Of a stretch of DNA of 16,441 nucleotides, positions 1-8,146 are shown in pieces. Origin of the DNA: Planctomicrobium sp. (GTDB taxonomy: Bacteria > Planctomycetota > Planctomycetia > Planctomycetales > Planctomycetaceae); assembly GCA_029259835.1 (NCBI GenBank), contig JAJDEL010000314.1, positions 1 through 16,441 of the forward strand. The letters are read 5' to 3'. The first letter of the stretch is position 1. Every line of letters starts with the position of its first letter. The notes below the pieces were generated by a model, which saw only the letters and a list, made by a program, of their open reading frames with translations, ran no database searches and was not told the DNA's origin. The position numbers and the translations under genes are program-made.

Positions 1-54
1 TCTTGATCGTGAAGAGTCATAGAATCTGAACGCAGATCTCGTCTCGACAATGCG

Positions 55-1812
55 CTACCTGTCGCCAACCCAAACAACTCTTGATTTTGTCGCTGTGTCG
101 TGCATAGCCAGTTTCTTAGGTGGGAAAATTGCAAGCAAGTAAGGAATTCCCCCGAGAGCGTCTGAAATGTATCTGAGTAGCCACTTCATACTTGCCTGTT
201 TCATTGTCATCGGTCGTTCTCCTTCTTCAACAATCACAATGAGGCCGAAAGCATCTTTGCCCAGTGTACTTCGCAGTTCGGAAGACTCCTGAACAACCCA
301 GTACATCCAGTTGCAGTAAACGAACCACAGGGCTGCAATGCCTATAAATGTTTCAAAGGGGATCAGGAAGTAAGACAGGACAACGATCCCTGTGAGGACC
401 CAGGCAATTTTCGACAACTTGGCATTTGTGGTCACTAGGAAAATCGCCAGGAACGGGAGTGAACAGAGGGAGTCAATTGTGTGTGAGAGATATCGAACCC
501 AGAAAGTCGCTGGTTCCAATTGTGGTTTTCTGTCGATCAGATCGAGTGTTTCTGCATTGTAATAGGCGAACAGACCGTTCGCTTTCATGTAGAAAATTGC
601 CGGGAAGGCTGCGACGTATCCAATGGGCGCCATCACGATGAAGGCAGCAATCATGTTGAACATTGCACGGATGACAGTAAACAGGACTCCATCTGGGGCT
701 GGATTCATCCCCATCATATCAAGAGATCCGCCAGTAATTTTTCCAGTGATGCCATTGATCACGCCACTTCCAAATGGGTTGAGGTCTTCCACTCCCCCAT
801 CACCTTTAATGACCAGAAAAATGGGGACTGCAATGACGAGGACAGGCAGGAGTGCGACGAACGCCATGAGATGCGTATACAACAGACCTGTAATGTTCTT
901 AAATAAAATCTTCATTAACTCCCAAAGGATCCAGCCCTTGTAGGTGTATTTTGCTGTCATCTGGGTCATCGCCAGCGGCAGGAAAAAGTAAGCCGTGAAA
1001 ATGACCATGGCTACCAATCCGAGAAAGATTGGATCTTCCGGGTTGTCGAGAAAAAAGAAGTAGTAGATTAGACCCAATGCTGGTGTCCCGGGAACAACGA
1101 TGAGTGGCCAGGCGATCGCACGGACTCCCGCGGCGATTGAGGTGAATAAGTCAAATTGAATACGGTCCGATTGAAATTTGGACCTGCGGCGAGTGGAATC
1201 AATGACTTTGAGAGACAAATGCCACACAAGCCCTGGGACTGAAAGTCCGCTCAAGAGCGTCATGATGATCCAGAAGACTTTTGGAGGCATCTGTTCCTGA
1301 ACGTAGACAAACCCCATGTAGCCGCACATGAGGGCAATGGTCGAGAACAGCGAAAATGCTGTTCCAACACGCAGTGCCATGCGTGGTTCTTTCATCATGA
1401 ACTTCCACGACTCGGACCATGCGACGCCATAAAATTTTGCTGGATCGGCACCTCTTCGCGATCGGCGTTTTGCCTCTTTTCGGTCCATCTGACCTGTTTC
1501 GAGGTTCATTCCGCAACTGCGGCAAACGACATCTTCTTCGTCGACATCCTCGGCACAATAAGGACAGATTTGCGAATCTTCGTCCTCCATGTCGTAGTCA
1601 TCGAGATTGCCCAAGCTGAATGGATCATCAGCGACCGGTTTTTTGGCAGCCTTTTTCTTTTTCGGTTTTCCCTGCTGGCTAGAGCCGCTTCCACCTTTTC
1701 TGGAAGGGACTTTGATTTTGTTGCTGCACTTCGGGCAGGAGATGGTCTTTCCGAGAGCTTTCTCGGGTACGTTCAAAGTTGCTTCACAGCTCTTACAACG
1801 AATTTTCGGCAT
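55..1812 (-). CDS. Zinc-ribbon and RDD-domain membrane protein
   Basis: This encodes a 585-residue protein of unknown role, probably in the inner membrane with its N-terminus in the cytoplasm. The N-terminal 40 residues hold two CxxC pairs (CKSC and CPKC), a zinc-ribbon pattern. A lysine-rich linker and an acidic stretch follow, then a second ribbon (CPYC ... CRSC, about residues 83-101). The rest is strongly hydrophobic with many membrane spans. About residues 434-583 resemble an RDD domain: Arg and Asp in FWVRYLSHTID, a glycine-containing TLGKDAFGLIVI segment, and a terminal AMHD. RDD proteins are poorly understood; some are linked to ion transport. I chose the ATG at 1812 because GGAG lies 9 bases upstream. 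An in-frame TTG two codons earlier sits too close to it. The gene is divergent from the cytochrome-like gene at 2102. The RDD call is by pattern, not by search. Confidence 0.8.
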   Translation of the reverse strand: MPKIRCKSCEATLNVPEKALGKTISCPKCSNKIKVPSRKGGSGSSQQGKPKKKKAAKKPVADDPFSLGNLDDYDMEDEDSQICPYCAEDVDEEDVVCRSCGMNLETGQMDRKEAKRRSRRGADPAKFYGVAWSESWKFMMKEPRMALRVGTAFSLFSTIALMCGYMGFVYVQEQMPPKVFWIIMTLLSGLSVPGLVWHLSLKVIDSTRRRSKFQSDRIQFDLFTSIAAGVRAIAWPLIVVPGTPALGLIYYFFFLDNPEDPIFLGLVAMVIFTAYFFLPLAMTQMTAKYTYKGWILWELMKILFKNITGLLYTHLMAFVALLPVLVIAVPIFLVIKGDGGVEDLNPFGSGVINGITGKITGGSLDMMGMNPAPDGVLFTVIRAMFNMIAAFIVMAPIGYVAAFPAIFYMKANGLFAYYNAETLDLIDRKPQLEPATFWVRYLSHTIDSLCSLPFLAIFLVTTNAKLSKIAWVLTGIVVLSYFLIPFETFIGIAALWFVYCNWMYWVVQESSELRSTLGKDAFGLIVIVEEGERPMTMKQASMKWLLRYISDALGGIPYLLAIFPPKKLAMHDTATKSRVVWVGDR

Positions 1813-2101
1813 CGACAAACACTCCGACAGAAACTCACAAAACCGAGAAAGAATTAGGAAATGTAGACATTATCGAAGTTGGCTGTCCTCGAATTGAGGG
1901 CCAACCAACGCCGCCTGCGGTGCCGCAAGTCCAATCAATCTAGCAACTTCCTGACAAAATGCACCTTCGGAAAGCGGATTATCGCCCCACCTCCAGCGCA
2001 TCTCGGTCCGGTTATGCCTATGGGAACCGATCTTGACCAGATGTTTGGGTCTATAGGAGACTTGTTGGTCACGGAGTCTTTCACGGCAGGGAATGCTGAT
2101 C
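1813..2101. other. Divergent intergenic region
   Basis: This separates two divergent genes and should carry promoters for both. Open frames cross it on both strands, but their translations show no domain, signal peptide or convincing start, so I treat it as non-coding. AGGGA at 2088-2092, 9 bases before the ATG at 2102, is the ribosome binding site of the plus-strand gene. No clear promoter boxes were found. Confidence 0.5.
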
Positions 2102-3220
2102 ATGAACAAAACAAGGCTGTTTTCCGCGATAGGCTTCGCTTTGTTGGGGCTGTGGATGGGGTTGTGCAGTTTGTCTTCGGCAGACGAAACGCTTTCAAAA
2201 CAACTCGATTTCACAGATGGCGTCATCGTTTTGACAGATGGGCGTGTTTTTAGTGGTCGCATCAGCAACCTTGCTGGAGGCTACCGCGTTGACTGGAGCG
2301 GAACGTACGCCATTGTTCCGTTTGGAAAAGTTGATGTAACAGCACGATCGTTGAATGAAGCCTATGTCGCGTTGAGAGATCGAACACTGAAACCGACAGC
2401 CGATGATCACCTCGCGCTGGCGGAATGGTGCTTACAAAATCAACTCGTCGGTCCAGCAAGGTCTGAAGTTGTCAAGGCTCTCAAGCTTGAACCGTTGCGA
2501 CCGGAAGCGAGAACTTTATTGGTCACGATTGATGAACGTCTGAATTTAAAAAAAGAAAAAGTAGAACTGCGGACTCGATCCGCGATGACACTTGACGGAT
2601 TTCTGCGGTCGCCAGAAAAAACAGCAGACGGATTCAGCCGCGAAGTCCATCGAGAGTACGTGCGTCAGGTGCAGCCTTTGATTCTCAATAAATGTGGCAA
2701 TGCTTACTGTCACGGTCAGGCGGCAAAGAATTCCTTTCACCTGGAATCAGTTCAACGTGGGATCTCCGGAAACCGGATGTTGAGGCAATCGAATTTGGCC
2801 CAGGTGATGAATCAGATTGATTTTGTGGACCCTGGTCAAAGTCCGCTGTTATTAAAATCCGTCTCAGTCGATAAATGGCATCGCAAGATTTTTCTGGGAC
2901 AACGAGGCGGGGAGCAATTCAAAATACTCAGCGATTGGGTACGGCGCGCCGCTGCCGAGAAACCAGATGCAGAAAATCGACCCGCGAAGACGAATGCACA
3001 AAATAAAATCGCACAAGAGGTCCAGTTAACAGGTGCGGAAGTCGCTTCAGAGACACCACGAAAAGACGACCACGAGAATACATTGCTCCAAGAAGTCCGC
3101 CAGCAAAGTCGACCGGATCCGTTTGATCCCGACGTATTCAATCGGCGTGTTCACGGAGCATCGGCAAAAGAACTCGGTGGACGCGCTGCCTCACGACCAA
3201 AAGTTACGACTGAGAAATGA
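2102..3220 (+). CDS. Secreted CxxxxCH cytochrome-like protein
   Basis: The product is 372 residues with a signal peptide (hydrophobic about residues 5-25, cleavage near SSA-DE). A small beta-rich segment (GVIVLTDGRVFSGRI) follows, then a helical TPR-like stretch at about 100-150. A cytochrome-type domain covers about 185-285 and is centred on VQPLILNKCGNAYCHG, with C198, C203 and H204. The four residues between the cysteines differ from the usual two of CxxCH. The tail from about 285 is polar and looks disordered. The family resemblance is to planctomycete cytochrome-like domains in which 'QPlL..kC....CHG' precedes a DPG(x)SPLL segment, also present here (DPGQSPLLLKSV). It probably acts in the periplasm in electron transfer, partner unknown. 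The start at 2102 is preferred over 2093 because AGGGA is 9 bases from it. The gene is convergent with the SGNH gene. Confidence 0.8.
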   Translation: MNKTRLFSAIGFALLGLWMGLCSLSSADETLSKQLDFTDGVIVLTDGRVFSGRISNLAGGYRVDWSGTYAIVPFGKVDVTARSLNEAYVALRDRTLKPTADDHLALAEWCLQNQLVGPARSEVVKALKLEPLRPEARTLLVTIDERLNLKKEKVELRTRSAMTLDGFLRSPEKTADGFSREVHREYVRQVQPLILNKCGNAYCHGQAAKNSFHLESVQRGISGNRMLRQSNLAQVMNQIDFVDPGQSPLLLKSVSVDKWHRKIFLGQRGGEQFKILSDWVRRAAAEKPDAENRPAKTNAQNKIAQEVQLTGAEVASETPRKDDHENTLLQEVRQQSRPDPFDPDVFNRRVHGASAKELGGRAASRPKVTTEK

Positions 3221-3246
3221 ACGAGCGTGAATTCCTGAACGACTCG

Positions 3247-4563
3247 CTAATTCTTCTCGACTGCATTGTGTACCAGCTTTTGCGCCATGGCTTCTGCGAC
3301 AAGTGAATTCCCAAACTCGTTGATGTGACAACACCAATCACTGTAAGCTGTTTCTTCGACATCGGAGAAAATTTGCGTGAAGTCGTAGAAACGAACCCCA
3401 TGAACCTTGAACCAGTCTGCCTGCTCTCGCATTTGTGGATAGATGATTTCCACTTGTTTCTGAAACTCGTGACCATCGGCGATGGCAATTTTTTTCTCCA
3501 AATCGCTGAAAGGTTTTGAGCCTAGCAAGTATTGATTCGGTTGGAGAACGTGCAGGTAGACCGTTCCATTCCCTTCACATAATTTGTGCATTTGCAGGGA
3601 TGAGTTTTTCCAGAGGTTGAGGACATACTGTTGGAGTTGACCATCTTCAAGGCTCGGGTTTTCGGGTCCAGATGTTGCAAATCCGCGTCCGGTCTCTTCG
3701 CGTTGGTGCAACGTGCTGAGTGCCAATTCGTCGATGCTCGCACGTAACTTCCAGTCGTGGATTTTCCAGATCATATTCCTCAGCGCAGTGAATCGAAGCT
3801 TGGACTTTAAGACGCTCTTCGCGATGGTTTGCCTTTTCGAACGAAGTCGCAGTAATTCATATGTTTTGTCGGTCAGCCTGGGGTCAACAACGTCATACAA
3901 TCGCTTGTCCCAGCTGTACGGGTAACTGTAATTGACGTGATAGTTTGTGTTGTCAACGACAGGAAGAACCCCTTCGTTGAAACCGTCGAGGTTCACGACG
4001 TAATCAAATTCCGCTCCTAAAGAATAAAGGTAAGTGAGCAAAAGGATTTGTTGAGGCTGTTTGAATCCAGCCATTGCCAAACGAATGACGACGATTTCTT
4101 TCCCTGCAAATTGTTCACGAGATTGCAGCAGTTCAATCAAAGAATCTGACGCGTGGTTGTTGAAATCTTGAGCAAGCGACCCCCCAAAGATTCCGATCAG
4201 AACGCGATTCGAACTGCGTTTTTGAACGGAATCGTGGTTGTCGACGAACCCCCACCGATTGACAGGGATGCGTTCGCCTTTGACCTCGGTTCCAGGATCA
4301 ACGTCAGGATTGTATGTCCAGCCGATGTAGGGGTGCAGGTTTTCGCGAGCCGAGTCTTTCCCGCGTCCGCTGGCAGAAATCGCTTTCTGGTCAGACTCGA
4401 GCAAACGCAAGCTGGCTTCGTAGCCACTCTCCAAAATCAGGAAATACCTCGACACTCCTTCCAGCGTCAACAGTAACAACAAACAGATGATACTCGTGAA
4501 AAAGAGCTTTTTTTTGAACGAAAGCTTTCGCCGAATTTTTGGGTTGACTGTCTTGGAATTCAC
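3247..4563 (-). CDS. Membrane-anchored SGNH/GDSL-type hydrolase
   Basis: This 438-residue protein has a basic N-terminus (RRKLSFKKK), one membrane span at about 20-36 and a large domain that should lie outside the cytoplasm. The SGNH blocks are visible: IGIFGGSLAQ (likely nucleophile S129), a glycine-containing RLAMAGFKQPQQ (block II), VVNLDGFNE near 190-197 (block III-like) and YSDWCCHINEFGN near 407-419 (D409 and H413 as the Asp/His pair). The D-to-H spacing is one residue longer than the usual DxxH. Such proteins act as esterases or acetyl-transfer partners on surface polysaccharides or lipids; the substrate here is unknown. The start is GTG at 4563, with a weak GAGAG upstream; there is no better in-frame start before the hydrophobic segment. 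It stands alone on its strand, 26 bp from the convergent gene upstream in the window. Confidence 0.75.
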   Translation of the reverse strand: MNSKTVNPKIRRKLSFKKKLFFTSIICLLLLLTLEGVSRYFLILESGYEASLRLLESDQKAISASGRGKDSARENLHPYIGWTYNPDVDPGTEVKGERIPVNRWGFVDNHDSVQKRSSNRVLIGIFGGSLAQDFNNHASDSLIELLQSREQFAGKEIVVIRLAMAGFKQPQQILLLTYLYSLGAEFDYVVNLDGFNEGVLPVVDNTNYHVNYSYPYSWDKRLYDVVDPRLTDKTYELLRLRSKRQTIAKSVLKSKLRFTALRNMIWKIHDWKLRASIDELALSTLHQREETGRGFATSGPENPSLEDGQLQQYVLNLWKNSSLQMHKLCEGNGTVYLHVLQPNQYLLGSKPFSDLEKKIAIADGHEFQKQVEIIYPQMREQADWFKVHGVRFYDFTQIFSDVEETAYSDWCCHINEFGNSLVAEAMAQKLVHNAVEKN

Positions 4564-4889
4564 GAGTTGCTCTCACGTATGCTGTCGAGATGGAATTGAT
4601 CTCCGAGATTCAAACAGATCATGATGGACTGTTGCAAGTCAAGAGCGGAGATCGTCCGCTACAATCTACCTGTCGGAACTGGCACACTGATAGCAGTTGT
4701 CTACGAAACCCGCACTGAAACAACGGCTGGCAATTCTGCACGCCACAATGCGAGACAGTGAAAGCTGGAAGCAACAATCGCGAGTCCTCTTGATTTCCAA
4801 GACATTCGCCACAAGAATCTCTCATTCAGTTGGATGAAGATTGAAATTCTGAATCCGAATCTCGCCCCACAGAAAGATTCCAGAGCGAT
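4564..4889. other. Intergenic region upstream of the symporter gene
   Basis: This 326-bp stretch separates the divergent SGNH and symporter genes. It has no convincing small gene. AGCGGA and TCCGCT form a 6-bp inverted repeat around GATCG at 4644-4660, just before TACAAT at 4660-4665. TACAAT resembles a -10 box for the symporter operon. TTGCAA at 4632 is 22 bases away, too far for a standard -35 box, so the promoter is only a suggestion. The inverted repeat could be an operator overlapping it. Confidence 0.3.
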
Positions 4890-6401
4890 ATGCACGCACT
4901 CGATATTGCAGTCATTTCAGTTTACCTACTGACGATCCTCGGTTTGGGTATTGCATTTGGACAACATCAGTCACGGCGTGAATTTTTCGTCGCGAGTGGA
5001 TCGATGGGGTGGCTCGCCGTTGGATTGAGCGTCATGGCGACGCTGTTCTCATCGAACAGTTTTGTCTTCTATCCTTCGGCAGCTTTCGGGAATAGCCTGC
5101 GTATCGGTCTTTCCTTAGTCGCGTTTACACTAATGACTCCGATTGTCGTCTGGGTCTTCATCCCTGTTTATTCGCGGCTGAAAGTTGAAACGGCTTACGA
5201 GTACCTGGAAATGCGATTTCATGTCTCTGTCCGCACACTTGCGGCAGGACTGTTCGTGTTGCTGAGAATTGGTTGGATGGCATCGGCGACGTATGCCGCA
5301 TCGTTGGTTGTCGCGAGCGTTTCCGGAATTCCACAGACTGCTGTGATCGTCGGGTTGGGAGCATTCTCGATTGGCTACACGATGATCGGTGGTCTGCGAG
5401 CCGTGATGTGGACCGACGTGATTCAGTTCTTCGTCTTCACGACAACGATTTTTGCAGCGCTGATCTTAATTTTGATTCAAAGCAATTTAGGTGTTTCAGA
5501 AATTGTCAAAACGTATTTCGACGGACGCGAAGGCTTGGTTGTTGATTTCGAAATGTCGATGACGCTGCAATATGGCAGTTGGGCAATTTTGATCGGTGTT
5601 TTTCTCGAAGCATTGTCTGCTTTTGGTGTCGACCAAGTTGCGGTGCAACGATACCTGTCGGCGAAGTCCGAGAAGACATCGCAAATCGGCGCCCTACTCA
5701 ATCTCATTGGGATGTGGATAGTTCTCCCTGGTTTGTTGATGATCGGAGTTGGGTTATTCTCCTACTTCACTCACAGCCCGGCGGAACTCGGTGACGGAAC
5801 ACTGACGGAAATTTTGGCAGAGAATCCAAAAGTTGCAGACAAGGCGATGCCGGAATTTGTGCGAATTCACTTTCCACCTGGTTTGGCAGGATTGTTCCTG
5901 GCGGCGTTAATGGCAGCGATTATGTCGAGTATCGATTCCGGGATTCACTCGGTGACGACCGCACTCGTTGTCGATTTTCGAGATCGCCTTTGTCCTGGTC
6001 TTCGTCCAAAAACGGATCGAGGCGAACTCTGGTCGATTCGCCTTTTGGTCCTCGGAATTGGAATCCTTTCAGTTGCCCTTGCCTGCTTTGTCGGACCACT
6101 GGGAAATGTTTTTGATATCGGCAAGAAACTAACAGCAGCATTTGGAGGCCCGTTGCTGGCGCTCTTCGTACTGGCGCTTTTTTCACGACGGACGACATCG
6201 TTGGGAGTATTGCTCGGCGTGTTAATTTCCGCTTCTGGAACTCTCGGATTGATGTACTCTCAAACGGATTGGTTTTCTGTCTGGTATTGGCCCATCGGTT
6301 TTGGGTCGACTTTGTCGTTGGGATACGTATTGAGTTACATGCAACCTGCCAGAGACACGGAATTTACATTCCGTCAAATCATGCAATCAAAGAAAGTTTA
6401 A
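4890..6401 (+). CDS. Sodium:solute symporter (SSS family)
   Basis: This is a 503-residue inner-membrane protein of normal length for the SSS/SLC5 family, with about 13 hydrophobic segments. Family signs are the opening LDIAVISVYLLTILGLGIAFG span, the SRREFFVASGSMGW loop before the second span, the YEYLEMRF segment, VDQVAVQRYLSAKS in the middle, and AALMAAIMSSIDSGIHSVTT, the conserved serine-rich core helix. It should couple inward Na+ flow to uptake of a small organic solute. The substrate cannot be read from sequence, but the downstream amidohydrolase and sugar-acid dehydratases suggest a carboxylate, polyol or amide. The ATG has only a weak AGAG four bases upstream. The stop is one base before the creatininase gene, so the two are almost certainly co-transcribed and translationally coupled. 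Confidence 0.9.
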   Translation: MHALDIAVISVYLLTILGLGIAFGQHQSRREFFVASGSMGWLAVGLSVMATLFSSNSFVFYPSAAFGNSLRIGLSLVAFTLMTPIVVWVFIPVYSRLKVETAYEYLEMRFHVSVRTLAAGLFVLLRIGWMASATYAASLVVASVSGIPQTAVIVGLGAFSIGYTMIGGLRAVMWTDVIQFFVFTTTIFAALILILIQSNLGVSEIVKTYFDGREGLVVDFEMSMTLQYGSWAILIGVFLEALSAFGVDQVAVQRYLSAKSEKTSQIGALLNLIGMWIVLPGLLMIGVGLFSYFTHSPAELGDGTLTEILAENPKVADKAMPEFVRIHFPPGLAGLFLAALMAAIMSSIDSGIHSVTTALVVDFRDRLCPGLRPKTDRGELWSIRLLVLGIGILSVALACFVGPLGNVFDIGKKLTAAFGGPLLALFVLALFSRRTTSLGVLLGVLISASGTLGLMYSQTDWFSVWYWPIGFGSTLSLGYVLSYMQPARDTEFTFRQIMQSKKV

Positions 6402-6402
6402 T

Positions 6403-7170
6403 ATGAAATATCACGAAATGACTTCGGCTCGATTGTCCAGTGTTGATCGCGATCAAACAGTCGTTGTGGTTCCGATTGCGGCAGTAGAGCAACATGGTCC
6501 CAACATGCCGACCGGAACTGATACGATCATTTGCACCGCCGTTGCGGAAGCTTTGGAGAAGCGTTTGGCAGATCAGGTATTACTCACGCCGACCGTTTGG
6601 CTGGGCGCGAGTGCGCATCATTTGCGATTCGGAGCGACTCTCAATTCCGATCTCGAAACGTATATCGCCACACTCTGCGACATTGCGACTTCGCTGCTTG
6701 ACGATAACTTCCGTCGCATTCTGTTCGTCAATGGTCACGGAGGAAATGTCGATCCGTTGCGAGTTGCTTTGCGTGAAATTCAACCAGTCTACCCGGATGC
6801 ACTTCTCGTAGGTGGTTCATATTGGTCGGTCGCGGATGATTTGATTCAAGAGACACTCGAAGGGGACCACAAATTTGTCGGTCATGCCTGTGAATTCGAA
6901 ACATCGTTGGTTCTGCATCTGCGCCCGGAACTGGTCGATCAGGAAAACCTGACCGACGCCGGGAACCTCGTCACCGATCAAATCAACGGACTCTTTGTCA
7001 GTCGCGACATGTTCCAGCGAACAAACGAAGGTTTCACCGGTCGGCCTGATTTGGCATCGGCAGAGAAAGGGAAGAAACTCTTCGATGGAATCGTAGACCG
7101 ACTGAGTTCCACCGTTCAGACTTTACTCAATGAACCATTGGGGACTGAGAATCAGGAGTTCAATTCGTAA
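6403..7170 (+). CDS. Creatininase-family metal-dependent amidohydrolase
   Basis: This 255-residue protein matches the usual length of the creatininase family (creatinine amidohydrolase, MftE, ArfB and relatives). Likely metal ligands are E29 and H31 in VEQHG, D40 in TGTD, H112 in NGHGGN and E164/E166 in HACEFETS. Creatininase itself has NGHYEN with a ligand Glu; this protein has NGHGGN, as in many other members, so creatinine is not a safe substrate guess. Members hydrolyse C-N bonds in rings or formamides, and I recall one assigned to ring opening of an inositol-derived diketone. It is cytoplasmic. It starts one base after the symporter stop, with AAAGAAAG upstream. Coupling to a transporter suggests it takes the first or second step on the imported compound. 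Confidence 0.88.
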   Translation: MKYHEMTSARLSSVDRDQTVVVVPIAAVEQHGPNMPTGTDTIICTAVAEALEKRLADQVLLTPTVWLGASAHHLRFGATLNSDLETYIATLCDIATSLLDDNFRRILFVNGHGGNVDPLRVALREIQPVYPDALLVGGSYWSVADDLIQETLEGDHKFVGHACEFETSLVLHLRPELVDQENLTDAGNLVTDQINGLFVSRDMFQRTNEGFTGRPDLASAEKGKKLFDGIVDRLSSTVQTLLNEPLGTENQEFNS

Positions 7171-7190
7171 ATGTCACACCAAGTGCCACT

Positions 7191-7298
7191 GTTTTGTGGG
7201 ACGATGGTCTCCCTGAAATGAATCGCTGAAGCAGGAAACCAGCATTACAATTTTCATTCAACAACGACCCAGGAACGGTCTCTCTGAATCAAAGCACA
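7191..7298 (+). repeat. Imperfect direct repeat, copy 1
   Basis: Copy 1 of a repeat whose second copy is at 7980-8089. Exact blocks shared by both include CTCCCTGAAATGAATC (7209-7224) and ACGACCCAGGAACGG; I estimate about 85% identity over the central 90 bp by eye. Similarity resumes at ACCCGGCG near 7321-7328 after an extra segment of about 20 bp containing TGGTAAAGCCA, a weak hairpin. The copies lie on either side of an orphan gene, with a period of about 790 bp. Confidence 0.85.
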
Positions 7299-7355
7299 GT
7301 GACGTGGTAAAGCCAATGGTACCCGGCGAGTAAAAGATATATTTGGAATTGACAT

Positions 7356-7868
7356 ATGAAAGAGGAAGAGCTAATCGACTATTGGATTCAGAACACTTGC
7401 GGTAGAAATTGCTGGGGGGTTTCAGCTGGAGGTTGTACCGGGACTGCTTTTACTATGGATTACGGTGATAAAGTACAGCGAGATAAACCACTCACAAATG
7501 AAGGGTTATCCATGGAATGCCGGAGGTATAAAAGCGAATTTTCGTTATACGTGGAAAGCGCACGGTGGAAGCTCGTATGTGAGCACGAAGGGTCTTTGGA
7601 GACTATTACGGACTCAAATGATGACTATTCGCCAGAAGGTCCGATGGTAAAAGGTCTTGAGTCACTTGTGGGAATCGACATTACATCTGCTAATTTCTAT
7701 CCCAATAATCATTTATTACGATTGTTCTTTGAGGATAAAGATGTGCACCTATTAGTTTCTGGTAAGACTCCCGTAGGCGTTCACGGCTTCAACTTACGCA
7801 CACCAGACTACATAGTGAGCATCTCAGGAAAAGGGCAAATTGAATACACGAAAATTAGCGAGGGGTAG
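7356..7868 (+). CDS. Orphan hypothetical protein between direct repeats
   Basis: This encodes 170 residues without signal peptide or membrane span, so probably cytoplasmic. I do not recognise the family. It has four cysteines in the first 60 residues (NTCGRNCWGVSAGGCTG ... MECRR). The C-terminal half is beta-rich: SLVGIDITSANFYPNNHLLRL, then an acidic turn, VHLLVSG, and FNLRTPDYIVSISGKGQIEY. That layout (strand, strand, W/F-x-L, P-D, glycine turn) recalls small beta proteins found as immunity-type or DUF6188-like orphans, but only loosely. Codons use more A/T (TTA, ATA, GTA) than the neighbours. The ATG has TTGGAA 7 bases upstream. It lies in the same direction as the operon and interrupts it between creatininase and uxuA, flanked by the repeats at 7191 and 7980. 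Acquisition by transfer or recombination is likely. Confidence 0.6.
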   Translation: MKEEELIDYWIQNTCGRNCWGVSAGGCTGTAFTMDYGDKVQRDKPLTNEGLSMECRRYKSEFSLYVESARWKLVCEHEGSLETITDSNDDYSPEGPMVKGLESLVGIDITSANFYPNNHLLRLFFEDKDVHLLVSGKTPVGVHGFNLRTPDYIVSISGKGQIEYTKISEG

Positions 7869-7979
7869 CCGGGTCAGTGACGAGAATGGGCAGGCTCTTA
7901 ACTGCCTTCATTTACGCCGTGTGCCACAGATGTGAATTGAAAGAATTGAAAATTGTTGCTGCCACTGGATTTGCCTCTG

Positions 7980-8089
7980 TTTTCGTGGGACAATGAACTC
8001 CCTGAAATGAATCACTGGATCAGGAGACCAGCCTCACAATTTCCATTCAATGACGACCCAGGAACGGGCTCCCTGAATAAAAAAGCACA
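7980..8089 (+). repeat. Imperfect direct repeat, copy 2
   Basis: This is the second copy of the repeat at 7191-7298. It starts at TTTTCGTGGGA and has the shared blocks CTCCCTGAAATGAATC (7998-8013) and ACGACCCAGGAACGG. Similarity resumes at CACCCGGCG, ending near 8103, which brings the repeat up to the 5' end of the uxuA reading frame. It may have replaced the native leader of that gene, since no ribosome binding site is visible there. Confidence 0.85.
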
Positions 8090-8146
8090 CCGGCACCCGG
8101 CGTGAACTCACTTGTCTTCCCTAGCCCCTCAACACCCCAATCTCGC

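Noticed and set aside
1870..2268. Open frames on both strands between the RDD and cytochrome-like genes
   Set aside because: They overlap the well-supported gene start at 2102, lack ribosome binding sites and show no domain or signal peptide.
7191..8104. Integron gene cassette with attC-like sites around the orphan gene
   Set aside because: Flanking repeats of about 110 bp around a single gene fit superficially, but the conserved attC core sites (GTTRRRY and RYYYAAC) are not placed at the repeat ends and no integrase is nearby.
8007..8105. A 32-codon open frame inside repeat copy 2
   Set aside because: The same frame in copy 1 is stopped at the fourth codon and there is no ribosome binding site, so it is a by-product of the repeat.
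8102..8146. GTG start for uxuA giving 15 extra residues
   Set aside because: The extra residues (rich in Ser and Pro) do not look like a UxuA N-terminus and overlap the end of the repeat; ATG 8147 begins the family-like sequence. Neither start has a ribosome site, so some doubt stays.
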